A DNA stretch of 64,000 nt, from NCBI GenBank assembly GCA_965242855.1, contig OZ251509.1:1922001-1986000 (forward strand), given 5' to 3'. Every line of letters begins with the position of its first letter. The first letter of the stretch is position 1. Made by a program: the position numbers and the translations under genes. This document shows positions 46,547-55,826 of the stretch, one piece after another. This DNA is from WTGU01 sp965242855 (lineage in GTDB: Bacteria; Pseudomonadota; Alphaproteobacteria; UBA828). The notes under the pieces are model-generated. The model saw only the letters and a program-made list of their open reading frames with translations, was not told the DNA's origin and made no database searches.

Positions 46547-49500
46547 ATGACGCGCGCCGGCGAGACCGCCTTCGAAGCGGTCATCGAAGCCCACCTCCTG
46601 GAAAACGGCTATGCGCCGGTCGCCGGCGCGGGTTTCGACCGCGACCGCGCGATCTTCCCGGAGACGGCGCTCGCCTTCATCCGCGAGACCCAGCCCGGCG
46701 AATGGGCGAAGCTGGAAGCCCTCCTCGGAGACGAGACCGGCAAGCAGGTTCTGGCGGACCTGTGCAAGTGGATAGACGCCCATGGGTCGCTCGCCACGCT
46801 GCGTCACGGTTTCAAGTGCTATGGCCGGACGCTGCGGGTCGCCTTCTTCAAGGCGGCGCACGGGCTGAACCCCGAACTGGAGGCCGGCTACGCCGCCAAC
46901 CGCCTCGGGCTCACCCGCCAGCTCCGCTTTTCGCCGCAGTCGGAGAAGTCGCTCGACGTCGTGCTGAGCCTCAACGGCGTTCCCATCGTCACGGTTGAAC
47001 TGAAGAACCCGCTCACCGGCCAGACCGTCGAGGACGCGCGCCGCCAGTATCGACGGGACCGCAACCCGCGCGAGCCGATCTTCGCGTTCAAGCAGCGCAC
47101 CCTGGTCCATTTCGCCGTCGATACCGAGGCGGTGCTGATGACTACCCGGCTCGCCGGCGCCGCCACCCGTTTCCTGCCGTTCGACAAGGGCGACGACGGC
47201 GGCGCGGGCAACCCGGTCGACCCGGCCGGGCGGAACTACCGCACCGCCTATCTCTGGGAAGAGGTTCTCCAGCGCGACAGCCTGCTCGATCTCCTGGCGC
47301 GGTTCATCCATCTGCAAACCGCGGAGAAGCGCGACGACCGGGGGCGCAAGGCGAAGGTCGAAGCGATGATCTTCCCCCGTTACCACCAGCTCGATGCCGT
47401 CCGCGTGCTGGTGGACGCGGCGCGACGCGACGGCGCGGGGCGCAACTACCTGATCGAACATTCGGCGGGCAGCGGCAAAAGCAACACCATCGGCTGGCTC
47501 GCCCACCGCCTCGCGTCGTTGCACGATGCGGCCGACGAGCGGGTTTTCGACAGCGTGATCGTGGTGACCGACCGCGTGGTGCTCGACCAGCAATTGCAGG
47601 ACACCATCTACCAGTTCGAGCACAGGCGCGGCGTCGTCCGGAAGATCGACGAAAACGCGCGCCAGCTCGCCGAAGCGCTCGAAAGCGGCGCGCCGGTGAT
47701 CATCACCACGCTACAGAAATTCCCCTTCGTATCGCGCCACCTGCTCCGGATGGCGGAGGAGCGCGGAGAAGAGGCGACCGGAATACTGCCGACCCGGCGT
47801 TGCGCGGTCGTCATCGACGAGGCCCACAGCTCCCAGGGCGGCGAGACGGCGACCGATCTCAAGGAAGTGCTCGGGGGCGAGGCTCTTCGCGAACGGGCGG
47901 CGAAAAGCGCCGCGCGGGAAGGCCGCGAGGACATGGAGGAACTCTTCCGCAGCATGGCCAAGCGCGGCCGGCAATCGAATCTGAGCTTCTTCGCATTCAC
48001 CGCCACGCCCAAGCACAAAACGCTCGCGGTGTTCGGCCGCGGCGGGCGGCCCGTCCATCGCTACACCATGCGCCAAGCGGTCGAGGAAGGGTTCATTCTC
48101 GACGTGCTCCGGCACTACACGACCTATACCACCTATTTCAGGCTGCTCAAGGCCTGCGCGGACGACCCCAACGTCGAGCGGAAGGAGGCCGCGCGGGCGC
48201 TCGCGCGTTTCCTGCGCCTGCACCCACACAACATCGCCCAGAAGACCGGGGTCATGGTCGAGCATTTCCAGGCGGTCACGCGGCACAGGATCGGCGGCAG
48301 GGCCAAGGCGATGGTAATCACCGCATCCCGCCTGGAGGCCGTGCGCTACAAGCAGAGCTTCGATCGCTACATCCGGGAGAAGGGCTATTCGATCAAGACG
48401 CTGGTCGCCTTCTCGGGGACGGTGCAGGACGACATGATCCCGGACATGACCTACACCGAGGAGCAGATGAACGGCGGCATCCGCGAGAAGGAACTGCCGG
48501 AGCAATTCGCGACGCAGGACTATCGGGTCCTGCTCGTGGCGGAGAAGTACCAGACCGGGTTCGATCAGCCGCTGCTCCACACGATGTACGTGGACAAGAG
48601 GTTGGCGGGAATCCAGGCGGTGCAGGCGCTTTCGCGGCTGAACCGCATCCATCCCCTCAAGGAAGACGCGTTTATCCTCGATTTCGTGAACGACCGGGAG
48701 GAGATACGGGAGGCGTTCAAGGCCTATTACGAAGGCGCGGAGATGGGCGAAGAAGCCGACCCCGCCCGCATGTACGCGATCCGGGCGGAACTCGACGCCT
48801 CGGGGCTCTATCTCGCGGAAGAGGTCGAGCGGTTTTGCGCCGTGTACTTCAAGCCGAAGCGGCGTCAGAGCGCGTTGGACCACAAGGCGATGAACGCGGC
48901 GCTCGATCCGGCGGCGTCGCGGTTCGCGGCGCGCCAACGCGACGACGAGGACGGGGCGGAGCTGCTGCGCGGCAAGACGTATGCGTTCCGTAACCTTTAC
49001 GGCTTCTTGAGCCAGGTGATTCCCTACCAGGACTCGGACCTTGAGCGGCTATATGTCTTCCTGCGCCATCTCGCGGCCAAGCTGCCGCGGCGCGGGCGCC
49101 GTCCGGCTTATCTGTTCGACGACGAGGTCCGGCTGGAGTATTACCGGCTGCAGAAGGTCGCCGAAGGCTCCATCCCGCTCCGGGACGGCGAGGCGCGCCC
49201 CCTCGACGGTCCTTCCGAAGTGGGTAGCGGCTTGCTTCGGGAGCAACCGGTTCCGCTTTCACAGCTCATCGACATCGTGAACGAGCGATTCGGTACGGAC
49301 TTCAACCAAGCCGATCAGCTCTTTTTCGATCAGATCGTCGAGGCGGCGATCGGAGACGACGGCCTTCGGCGAGCCGCCGCGGTGAATCCTGAGGATAGGT
49401 TCGCGCTGGTGTTCGGCAATCTGCTCAGGCAGCTCTTCGTCGAGCGCATGGATCAGAACGAGGACATTTTCGTTCGCTACATGAACGACACGCGGTTCCG

Positions 49501-49633
49501 AGAGACCGTGAGCGACTGGATGGCTTCGGAGGCGTATCGACGGCTGCGGGCGGAGTCCACCGGGGCAGCCGCGGAAGCAGCCGATACGACGTCCGTGCTT
49601 CGCGCTACCGGCGTTCGACATCGTGTACGGTGA
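46547..49633 (+). CDS. hsdR: type I restriction enzyme R subunit (system 2)
   Basis: 1028 aa. The nuclease domain is KSLDVVLSLNGVPIVTVELK (Asp, then ExK). Helicase motifs are IEHSAGSGKSNTIGWLAHRL (Walker A), CAVVIDEAHSSQGGE (DEAH), FFAFTATPKHKTL and LLVAEKYQTGFDQPLLHTMY, followed by ALSRLNRIHP. It is not closely similar to the system 1 HsdR. A short gap separates it from the truncated AAA gene. Confidence 0.95.
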   Translation: MTRAGETAFEAVIEAHLLENGYAPVAGAGFDRDRAIFPETALAFIRETQPGEWAKLEALLGDETGKQVLADLCKWIDAHGSLATLRHGFKCYGRTLRVAFFKAAHGLNPELEAGYAANRLGLTRQLRFSPQSEKSLDVVLSLNGVPIVTVELKNPLTGQTVEDARRQYRRDRNPREPIFAFKQRTLVHFAVDTEAVLMTTRLAGAATRFLPFDKGDDGGAGNPVDPAGRNYRTAYLWEEVLQRDSLLDLLARFIHLQTAEKRDDRGRKAKVEAMIFPRYHQLDAVRVLVDAARRDGAGRNYLIEHSAGSGKSNTIGWLAHRLASLHDAADERVFDSVIVVTDRVVLDQQLQDTIYQFEHRRGVVRKIDENARQLAEALESGAPVIITTLQKFPFVSRHLLRMAEERGEEATGILPTRRCAVVIDEAHSSQGGETATDLKEVLGGEALRERAAKSAAREGREDMEELFRSMAKRGRQSNLSFFAFTATPKHKTLAVFGRGGRPVHRYTMRQAVEEGFILDVLRHYTTYTTYFRLLKACADDPNVERKEAARALARFLRLHPHNIAQKTGVMVEHFQAVTRHRIGGRAKAMVITASRLEAVRYKQSFDRYIREKGYSIKTLVAFSGTVQDDMIPDMTYTEEQMNGGIREKELPEQFATQDYRVLLVAEKYQTGFDQPLLHTMYVDKRLAGIQAVQALSRLNRIHPLKEDAFILDFVNDREEIREAFKAYYEGAEMGEEADPARMYAIRAELDASGLYLAEEVERFCAVYFKPKRRQSALDHKAMNAALDPAASRFAARQRDDEDGAELLRGKTYAFRNLYGFLSQVIPYQDSDLERLYVFLRHLAAKLPRRGRRPAYLFDDEVRLEYYRLQKVAEGSIPLRDGEARPLDGPSEVGSGLLREQPVPLSQLIDIVNERFGTDFNQADQLFFDQIVEAAIGDDGLRRAAAVNPEDRFALVFGNLLRQLFVERMDQNEDIFVRYMNDTRFRETVSDWMASEAYRRLRAESTGAAAEAADTTSVLRATGVRHRVR

Positions 49634-49953
49634 TTACGCAGCCGCGACGGTTGCCGAACGCAGACAGAATCGCGCGCCGCGCCATCGTTGCCAACGTGCT
49701 GTCATCGCGTCCACCGTCGCCAGCTTACGCTCGACGCCCCGCGCCGAAGCCGTCGATGAGCAATCCCTGCTAGGCGTGGCGGTGCGAGGGGGCCGGACGC
49801 GGCGGAGGCCGGAGGAACCGGGAGGATCCGGCATGGCCATCGAAGCAGTCTGACGCGCGGAGCGTAGGGGGCGGCCGGGACAGAAGCAAGAGCTTGCAGA
49901 TGTCGATGGCCCGTCCCAGTGCCGTACCCATGGCGGTTGGGTATCTTCCGTTT
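49634..49953. other. 320-bp spacer between convergent hsdR and pAgo genes
   Basis: Both flanking genes read into this interval. I see no gene and no clear terminator hairpin. The last ~60 bp are AT-richer. Confidence 0.5.
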
Positions 49954-51513
49954 TCAGATATAGTATTTGAATGGCAGTTTCGGTTCGCCCTCGATAGGAG
50001 CCGACACCAACACGTCGCCGACGGCATCGGCGAACTTGATCGTGACCGGTAAGCGATCGTTGAAAAGACATGAATTAAAGTTGATTTTAGTCAGGCCGAG
50101 AACATCGAGAAGTACCGTTTCAAGGTCACATTGACCCTTTTGCACCTTGATCTGAATGGGATTGGGAGTTTCCGGTCCCATGTAGGTGTCGAGGCGGGGA
50201 ACGTAGCCGGTCGTCCACAAGAACGCGTTGCGCTCGGCGAGTAGTGCCGCTGTTCCACGGATGACGGGATACTTGCCGGTGCGAAAGAGCTTCAAGTCGT
50301 CGCGCGCATCACGAATCTGGACTCCCACAAGACGGGTACCTTTCGGGCACCCCTGCTCAAAGCCCTTCCATTCTTCTTCGGCAAATGCCGAGCGAGCATG
50401 TATGAAAAGTTCGATCGGCGGTTTTCCATGAAGTCGGTTGTACTCCTCGCCCACCATCGCGATGAGGTTGCGTGCACTCGGCCGGTCCAAGTGGTACTGC
50501 TTGTTTTTCGGTGAGTACCAGGGGCCAAGCGCTCCCCTGAACACCACGCCGTCGCCATCGGAGAGAAACATTTGGGCCGCACAGCACGCATAACGACCAT
50601 CGTTGTGCTGACTGGTCCGTTTGTAGACCAACCCGACATAACACACACCGGGACGGACATCGGCGAGTTGCCATGGCCGCCCGCCGGCTTTGTAGTAGGC
50701 ACCCGTGCACAACTTCCATGCGACAGTCGCCGGATCTTCGAGCCTTCTCCGAGGCCATCCGGTTTCGGTGCGGAAGTCCTGGGGCGCAAGGGTGGTTTCC
50801 CGCACGATCTGCGTAACGATGCGGTCTTGGAGGAGTCTCGCCTTCAGCTGCCGGCGAAAATGAGTGGCGTACTTGTAGACTTCCGCCTCTTTCTCCTCGG
50901 CGCCGAACAGTGTCGGCTGGACCCCGAGATAACGTGCGCGCGCGGCGGAAATCCTAACCTGCCCCTGAGTTCGGTCGGCTCTGCCAACTCTTGATTGGGG
51001 CCGGCCGAGCTCGTATACTTCTTCCGGGATCACCACAAACCAGAAGCTCGGCGGGTTTTCGAGGCGGTTCTGTGTGGCAACGAGATGTTCCACATATATG
51101 TCGACCGCAGACTTGATCGCCTCGTGACGATTGACAATTTTCAATGCGTCGTGGAGTCCGGCGCTGTCGATGTTGGATATCGTCTGGGCTGGATGTGTGT
51201 CCCATTTTACGCCGAACGCTTGTTCGAATCCGGGAAACGGAACGTGTTGGGGCTCGATCTCTCTGGAGCGTGCTGTCGGCTCAGGGGTATCAATGAATCC
51301 GGACACCATTCGGGACCAAGTCTGAAATCGCCGGACGCCTTGTGCGGTACCGATGACTCCATAGCGGATTTCGGAGACGGGTGTTGCGCTCGAAGCCGGT
51401 CCGTACAGATACAAGCCGTCTCGGGGGTATTGCAACTTCTGTCCGAATCCGAACTCGAGCTGAGGCTCGGGTATGTGCTTGATGTCGAGCAAAGGTGCCC
51501 GGTCAATCTTCAT
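49954..51513 (-). CDS. short prokaryotic Argonaute (MID-PIWI) of a SPARTA system
   Basis: 519 aa from the ATG at 51513; two codons upstream another ATG is possible. The size fits short pAgos that lack N and PAZ domains. The MID region is followed by a PIWI domain recognisable from RPGVCYVGLVYKR, AAQMFLSDGDGVVFRGALGP, PPIELFIHARSAFAEEEWKG, FLWTTGYVPRLDTYMGPETP and PNPIQIKVQKGQCDLETVLL. The catalytic DEDX acidic residues do not appear conserved, as is usual for short pAgos. It uses guide RNA to sense invader DNA and activates the partner TIR protein, whose gene overlaps it by 11 nt. Confidence 0.88.
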   Translation of the reverse strand: MKIDRAPLLDIKHIPEPQLEFGFGQKLQYPRDGLYLYGPASSATPVSEIRYGVIGTAQGVRRFQTWSRMVSGFIDTPEPTARSREIEPQHVPFPGFEQAFGVKWDTHPAQTISNIDSAGLHDALKIVNRHEAIKSAVDIYVEHLVATQNRLENPPSFWFVVIPEEVYELGRPQSRVGRADRTQGQVRISAARARYLGVQPTLFGAEEKEAEVYKYATHFRRQLKARLLQDRIVTQIVRETTLAPQDFRTETGWPRRRLEDPATVAWKLCTGAYYKAGGRPWQLADVRPGVCYVGLVYKRTSQHNDGRYACCAAQMFLSDGDGVVFRGALGPWYSPKNKQYHLDRPSARNLIAMVGEEYNRLHGKPPIELFIHARSAFAEEEWKGFEQGCPKGTRLVGVQIRDARDDLKLFRTGKYPVIRGTAALLAERNAFLWTTGYVPRLDTYMGPETPNPIQIKVQKGQCDLETVLLDVLGLTKINFNSCLFNDRLPVTIKFADAVGDVLVSAPIEGEPKLPFKYYI

Positions 51514-52969
51514 GATCATCCCCTTCCACGGTGCCGTCTCCTTGGCGATCATCGTGATCGTCGGCATCCATGGGTTCTTCGGAATCGTCCGGCTTGCCAA
51601 AGTCGATGATATCGTCATCCTCCGCGGCCAAGTCATCCTCGCTATCGGGTTCCTCCTCGGTGTCGTCGCCGGGAAGGATAGAGACTGGCGCGTTGACAGT
51701 CACAGGCGGGAGACGCAGGGAAAATGCGGTCTCCGAACCGACCGAGGCCACCAGGCAGGTCTCGCCATCGCTCAGCCAATGGAGAAACGCGAGCAGCATG
51801 TCGCGCCACTTGGCATTTCTCCATGATCTGGTGAAGGATCGGCGCAGGCGGTGCATGCGCTTCGGATTGTCAAGGGGTGTCCGTCCGTCTTCGGTGAACA
51901 GGACACGGTTGAGGAAGCGAACATGGGGGAATGGAACGACGTGTGGCTTCAACGTGACGCCGTAGTGCCAGTGCAGGCGACGGGTCTTTGAATATCCGAT
52001 GATCTGACGCCTTCCGGTCAGGCCGGACCCCCACGAGAAGGCTATCTGCCGCGACGGGACGGAACCGAGCGCGCCCCACCAAGCCCGTTGACCTCCAACC
52101 ATGTCATACGGACTTAGCATCCGTCTGCGCAGGGTGAGCTCCATTGCTTGGCGCGCCAAATTGACGAACTGATTATGAGCTTCGGAGCGCTCTATACGCC
52201 GGGCGGGCCAAGCGTCGTGGAGAAACGCGTTCGTGTTGATCCGGTCGACGATTTTCAGCGGCAAGCTCGGCCCGAAATGCTTCTGGAGATCATGGAGCGG
52301 GCAAAATGCCAGGAAGCCTCGTTGGAACGGGATGATCGGCCAGATCGTACTGCCCATCTGTCGTTTGGCGTGCCCATGTGAGATTCCTCCGTCAAAATCG
52401 TAGAGGTAGAGCGTCTCGGGCAATTGCTCGATAGAGAGCCAGTTGGTGACGAGCAGTTCGGGCGTTGACGTTAGGGACTGGCCATGGCGCAGGTGCACCT
52501 GTTTCCAGTAGTCCATGGTCTCGCTCACGGAGTCGCGTTTGCGAGGAACCCTCTCGTCATCCTCGAGCGTTGCCAGGAGTTCGGCGAGGCCGTCAGCCCA
52601 GCTGCGCTTGAAGTCGATGTACTGTGCGTGGGCTATCAGGAACGGAGCATCGAAGTTCGTGAGACGGAGCGGTATGACGAATTCCGCATCGCCGATGCCC
52701 CGGCTCACTGTGTGAGCTATCTGAATTTCATTCCTGACACCTTGCTTTTGTATGCCATGTTCCGTGCCGACGAGCAAGACCTTGCATGCCTTGTTGCGGA
52801 GTGCGCCCTCCAGCAGACGTTGCCAGTCCTGACCACCGCGCAGTCTGAGCACGTCTGCCCAGACTTCGTACCCGGCCGCGGTCAGTCGTGCCCCGAGCCA
52901 AACGGTAAATTCGTTATCCTCGGGATTGGCGTGGCTGATGAAGATGGCGTCCCGGGTGAGCGCGGTCAT
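51503..52969 (-). CDS. TIR-APAZ effector of a SPARTA system
   Basis: 488 aa from MTALTRDAIF. The TIR domain (~1-140) has DAIFISHANPEDNEFTVWLG, the beta-strand YEVWADVLRLRGGQDWQRLL with the likely catalytic Glu in LLEGALRN, and CKVLLVGTEHG. The APAZ region (~180-430) includes ETMDYWKQVHLRHGQSLTST and LPETLYLYDFDGG, which binds the pAgo. The last ~55 residues are extremely acidic (Asp/Glu-rich). In studied SPARTA systems target recognition triggers oligomerisation and NAD+ depletion by TIR. The gene order TIR-APAZ then pAgo is standard. Confidence 0.88.
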   Translation of the reverse strand: MTALTRDAIFISHANPEDNEFTVWLGARLTAAGYEVWADVLRLRGGQDWQRLLEGALRNKACKVLLVGTEHGIQKQGVRNEIQIAHTVSRGIGDAEFVIPLRLTNFDAPFLIAHAQYIDFKRSWADGLAELLATLEDDERVPRKRDSVSETMDYWKQVHLRHGQSLTSTPELLVTNWLSIEQLPETLYLYDFDGGISHGHAKRQMGSTIWPIIPFQRGFLAFCPLHDLQKHFGPSLPLKIVDRINTNAFLHDAWPARRIERSEAHNQFVNLARQAMELTLRRRMLSPYDMVGGQRAWWGALGSVPSRQIAFSWGSGLTGRRQIIGYSKTRRLHWHYGVTLKPHVVPFPHVRFLNRVLFTEDGRTPLDNPKRMHRLRRSFTRSWRNAKWRDMLLAFLHWLSDGETCLVASVGSETAFSLRLPPVTVNAPVSILPGDDTEEEPDSEDDLAAEDDDIIDFGKPDDSEEPMDADDHDDRQGDGTVEGDDHED

Positions 52970-52980
52970 GTGGCCGGTCC

Positions 52981-53502
52981 TCAGCAACAGTCGGACGTCC
53001 AACGGCCCGGTGTGCGACGGTCATCAATGGCTGCACGGGCGGTAGGCGTGATGAAGTCCCCGACTTCGCGAATGACGGTGCGCAAGTCGGGCTCGTCGAT
53101 GAGTAGCGGGTCTCGGGCGAGAAACGATCGCCAATGGTCGAACTTCCGGGGATCCTCCGAAAATGCGTGCGTCAGGGGCGGCGGACGTTCGCGTGGAGTG
53201 GCCGTCGCACACCGCTCGAAGGTGGCCCTTATGGCGGCGGCAATGGTTGCGCCTTTGAACGCAAAGAGTCGAGGCATGGCGAGAAGGTCGTAGAAGTCCT
53301 TCATGCGGCTGTTTGCGAGGTCAATCGCCACGATGGCTTCTAGATGCCCGTCTGGCATGAACTTGCGGCCGGAAAACAGCAGCGCCAGGCGATCGACGAT
53401 GCAATAGAGCGAGGCGAGCAATCCAGAAACCTCTGTCCAGTGGTCATGGTTGGCCGCGATTTCCGAAGGGGCGGCGCGCGGGGAAGCGTCGGTACGGGAC
53501 AC
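52981..53502 (-). pseudogene. AbiEii-type nucleotidyltransferase toxin, C-terminal fragment
   Basis: The frame is 173 codons long. From about 53340 leftward it matches the C-terminal half of AbiEii/AbiGii proteins: LEAIVAIDLANSRMKDFYDL, FAFKGATIAAAIRATFERC and WRSFLARDPLLIDEPDLRTV. The N-terminal nucleotidyltransferase core with GS and DxD motifs is absent, and the first ~55 codons do not resemble the family. It lies 11 bp before the TIR-APAZ start on the same strand, a defence-island relic with no visible AbiEi partner. Confidence 0.7.
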
Positions 53503-53527
53503 AAGTCTACGCCTTCACGACTTCGGG

Positions 53528-53730
53528 TTACCTGCTCTCGCTCGAGTCATCGATTGAGTCCAGCGGCAATTCCGGGGCGATTTTGGAGATGTTTCGGGCG
53601 ATTTCGGCGATTTCGTCGCCGCGTCCGGCGGCGATCATGTCGCGGGCTGTGGCTTGGGCGGTGAACATGCTGGAGCGTAAGAGCTGAATTTCAAGCTCGG
53701 TGCGTGGCCATTCACGCCGGTCGAGAGCCT
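53528..53730 (-). pseudogene. C-terminal fragment paralogous to the 9586 ribbon-helix-helix protein
   Basis: This frame ends at TAA 53528-53530 and reads REWPRTELEIQLLRSS, then FTAQATARDMIAAGRGDEIA and ARNISKIAPELP. By eye it matches residues 44-93 of the protein at 9586 at roughly 57% identity. The ribbon-helix-helix N-terminus is missing because an aminotransferase fragment abuts it. It stops 26 bp before the AbiEii fragment frame, on the strand of the SPARTA genes. Confidence 0.7.
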
Positions 53731-54413
53731 CGGCGGATCCGGGCGAAATACCCGGGCGCGGCGGGAACGTCGCCGATGGTCGCCCCGGCGACGGTCTCGG
53801 CGACGAACCCGATCACGGTCTCCGGCCCGAGCGCCAGGATCGCCGACTCGAGCTCGTCCGCGACCCGGAGGCCGTATGCCACCTCCGATTCGCCCGGATT
53901 CCGGCCGCGATAGGCGTAGCAGGGCGAGATACGGGCCGCGTCGACGAGGAGCGGCTCGAAGGGCGCCCGGCGCGCGGCGTTGCCGCCGACGGCGAGGGCG
54001 CCGAGCGTGTTCCCGTGGTAGCTCTGCCGCCGGGCGATGAAGCGGCTGCGCTGCGGTTCGCCAGTGTCGACGAAGTACTGGCGGGCGAGCTTGAGCGCCG
54101 TGTCCATGGCCTCCGAACCGCCGCTGACGAAGTAGACGCGATCGAGGCCGGACGGCGAGGCCTCGACCAGCAGATCGGCGAGGTCTTCCTGCGCGCGCGT
54201 CGTGAAGAAGGCCGTGTGCGCGCAGGCGAGCGACCCGACCTGATCGAGGATCGCCCGGCGGACGTTGGGGTCCGAATGTCCCAGGGTCGACACGGCGGCG
54301 CCGCCCGAGGCGTCGATATAGCGATTCCCCGCGTCGTCGACGATGTGGATGCCCTCGCCCCGCGCGGCGACCGGAGGCTTCTCCCGCATGTCGCGGTAGA
54401 ACACGCGGGTCAT
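53712..54413 (-). pseudogene. class III (PLP) aminotransferase, N-terminal half only
   Basis: 233 codons of a family that normally has about 430. It begins MTRVFYRDMREKPPVAARGE and shows IDASGGAAVSTLGHSDP, VYFVSGGSEAMDTALKLAR (cofactor-binding SGGSEA) and RRQSYHGNTLGALAVGG. The frame stops after GYFARIRRG, before the PLP-binding lysine, so the product cannot be active. Its start overlaps the toroid-protein stop (ATGA); the break coincides with the ribbon-helix-helix fragment. Confidence 0.85.
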
Positions 54414-55486
54414 GGCCGTTCCGACCGGACGAGGGCCTCGATGCACGAGGCGGTGTCGAGCATTTCGCAGGCGAAACCCACGGTCGGCGGGCTCGGCGGC
54501 GTCGGCCCCCGCCAGAAGAGATGCTCCGGCCAGCTTCCGTCGGGCCGTTGCCGGCGCAGGATCCGCTCGAGCGTGGCCCACAGGTCCTCGCCCTCCGGCG
54601 CGGCCCCGAGGAGGTGCAGGGCGGAGAGGGCGCGCGCGGTGCGCAGCGTATCGCCGTAGCCGCCGTCCGCCCCGCGCCGGGCCCGGATCCGGTCCGCGAG
54701 CGGGACCCCGAGGTCCCGGAACGCGGGCGCGCCCCGATCACGGGCGCGGGCAACGGCGTCGTAGAGGTCCAGGACGTCGGGATAGTAATGGGAGCTCCCC
54801 TCGCCGCTCCCTTCCCGGACCAGACCGGCGAGCCACTCCGCCGCCCGCGCACCCGACGCGTCGCGACCCTGAAAGGCGAGGTAACCGACGACGTTGGCGT
54901 TCACCACGCTGTCCACGTCCATGGCGTTGGCGTCGGTGGGCGGGGTCAGCCAGGTCCTGAACCTGCCCCGGTCGTCCCGCGCCGCCGGCGGACATCCGAC
55001 GTTCCTGGCGAACAACACCCACGGGTGTCGCGGAATCGCCATGGAGCAGACGCTGAGACTGTCGAGATCGTTCGGGAGATGCGGCCAGTAACGCCACACG
55101 CCCGGATAGCTCATGGACTGGACGATGAACTCCCCCGACCGGTCGCGGATGGCCGCGGACCTGGGGTCGTCGCAGACCGCCAGGGTGAGCGCGCCGAGGG
55201 CGGCGACGAAGGGAGCCTGCTCTTCCCTCGCGGGTCCGTCGAGTTCCAGGTTGTCGTAACACCGCGAAGTCCAGGCCCCGTCGGGACGGATGGCGGCCTC
55301 GAGAAAGGCGAGGCCCCGGTCCACGGCGTCGCGCGCCGCCTCCCGGAGCCGCGACGGGACCGGGACGGCGCGGCCGCTGTCCGGCGAGGGTTCGCCGACG
55401 AATGGTCCGGATGCTTCGCGCATGACGACGGGGATATCCGCTTCGCGCCCGGGACATCGAAAATACGATACTACCCGCTTGTCCAT
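54410..55486 (-). CDS. alpha/alpha-toroid protein (prenyltransferase/squalene-cyclase-like fold)
   Basis: 358 aa from the ATG at 55486; starts at 55555 and 55423 are also possible, and an AT-rich patch (ATACGATACTA) near 55465 favours the shorter 337-aa form. Repeated helix-hairpin units with PDG/GG turns are visible: FLEAAIRPDGAWTSRCYDNL, RARRGADGGYGDTLRTARAL, LRRQRPDGSWPEHLFWRGP. This is the helical toroid seen in terpene cyclases and prenyltransferase beta subunits. No DxDD motif is seen, so cyclase activity is not implied. Coupled to the aminotransferase and divergent from the NHLP exporter genes, it may be a RiPP tailoring protein. Confidence 0.65.
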   Translation of the reverse strand: MDKRVVSYFRCPGREADIPVVMREASGPFVGEPSPDSGRAVPVPSRLREAARDAVDRGLAFLEAAIRPDGAWTSRCYDNLELDGPAREEQAPFVAALGALTLAVCDDPRSAAIRDRSGEFIVQSMSYPGVWRYWPHLPNDLDSLSVCSMAIPRHPWVLFARNVGCPPAARDDRGRFRTWLTPPTDANAMDVDSVVNANVVGYLAFQGRDASGARAAEWLAGLVREGSGEGSSHYYPDVLDLYDAVARARDRGAPAFRDLGVPLADRIRARRGADGGYGDTLRTARALSALHLLGAAPEGEDLWATLERILRRQRPDGSWPEHLFWRGPTPPSPPTVGFACEMLDTASCIEALVRSERP

Positions 55487-55530
55487 GAAAGTCATCCAGA
55501 GAACGGGGACGCCGCAGGGCCCGTTCGCGC

Positions 55531-55637
55531 TCCTCCCCCCTGGCGCGACCCCCACCCCGACCCTCCCCCTGCAAGGGAGAGGGAGCCGTTATCACTCCTC
55601 CCCCCTGAACAGGGGGGAGGTCGGGAGGGGGGCCAAC
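55531..55637. repeat. GC-rich interspersed palindromic repeats in the divergent promoter region
   Basis: Copies near 55531-55592 (CTCCTCCCCCCTGG..., CCTCCCCCTGCAAGGGAGAG) and 55597-55637 (CTCCTCCCCCCTGAACAGGG plus GGGAGGTCGGGAGG). They occupy much of the 55487-55826 intergenic region, whose right part has a TATACT box at 55708. Confidence 0.75.
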
Positions 55638-55826
55638 CGGACGCGACGCCGCGAAACCCTCGATCCCTGCCGGTACGAGAAATACGCTAAACGGCCGTGA
55701 ACGGGTATATACTGCCCCGCCTGTCCGCGGGACCGATCCAGCGACGAAAATTCCGGCGGCGTCCCGGTTCGGGATACTTCAAACCGCCGCCAGAGGCATT
55801 GACGGGAAATCGGAAGGCGTCGCGCT

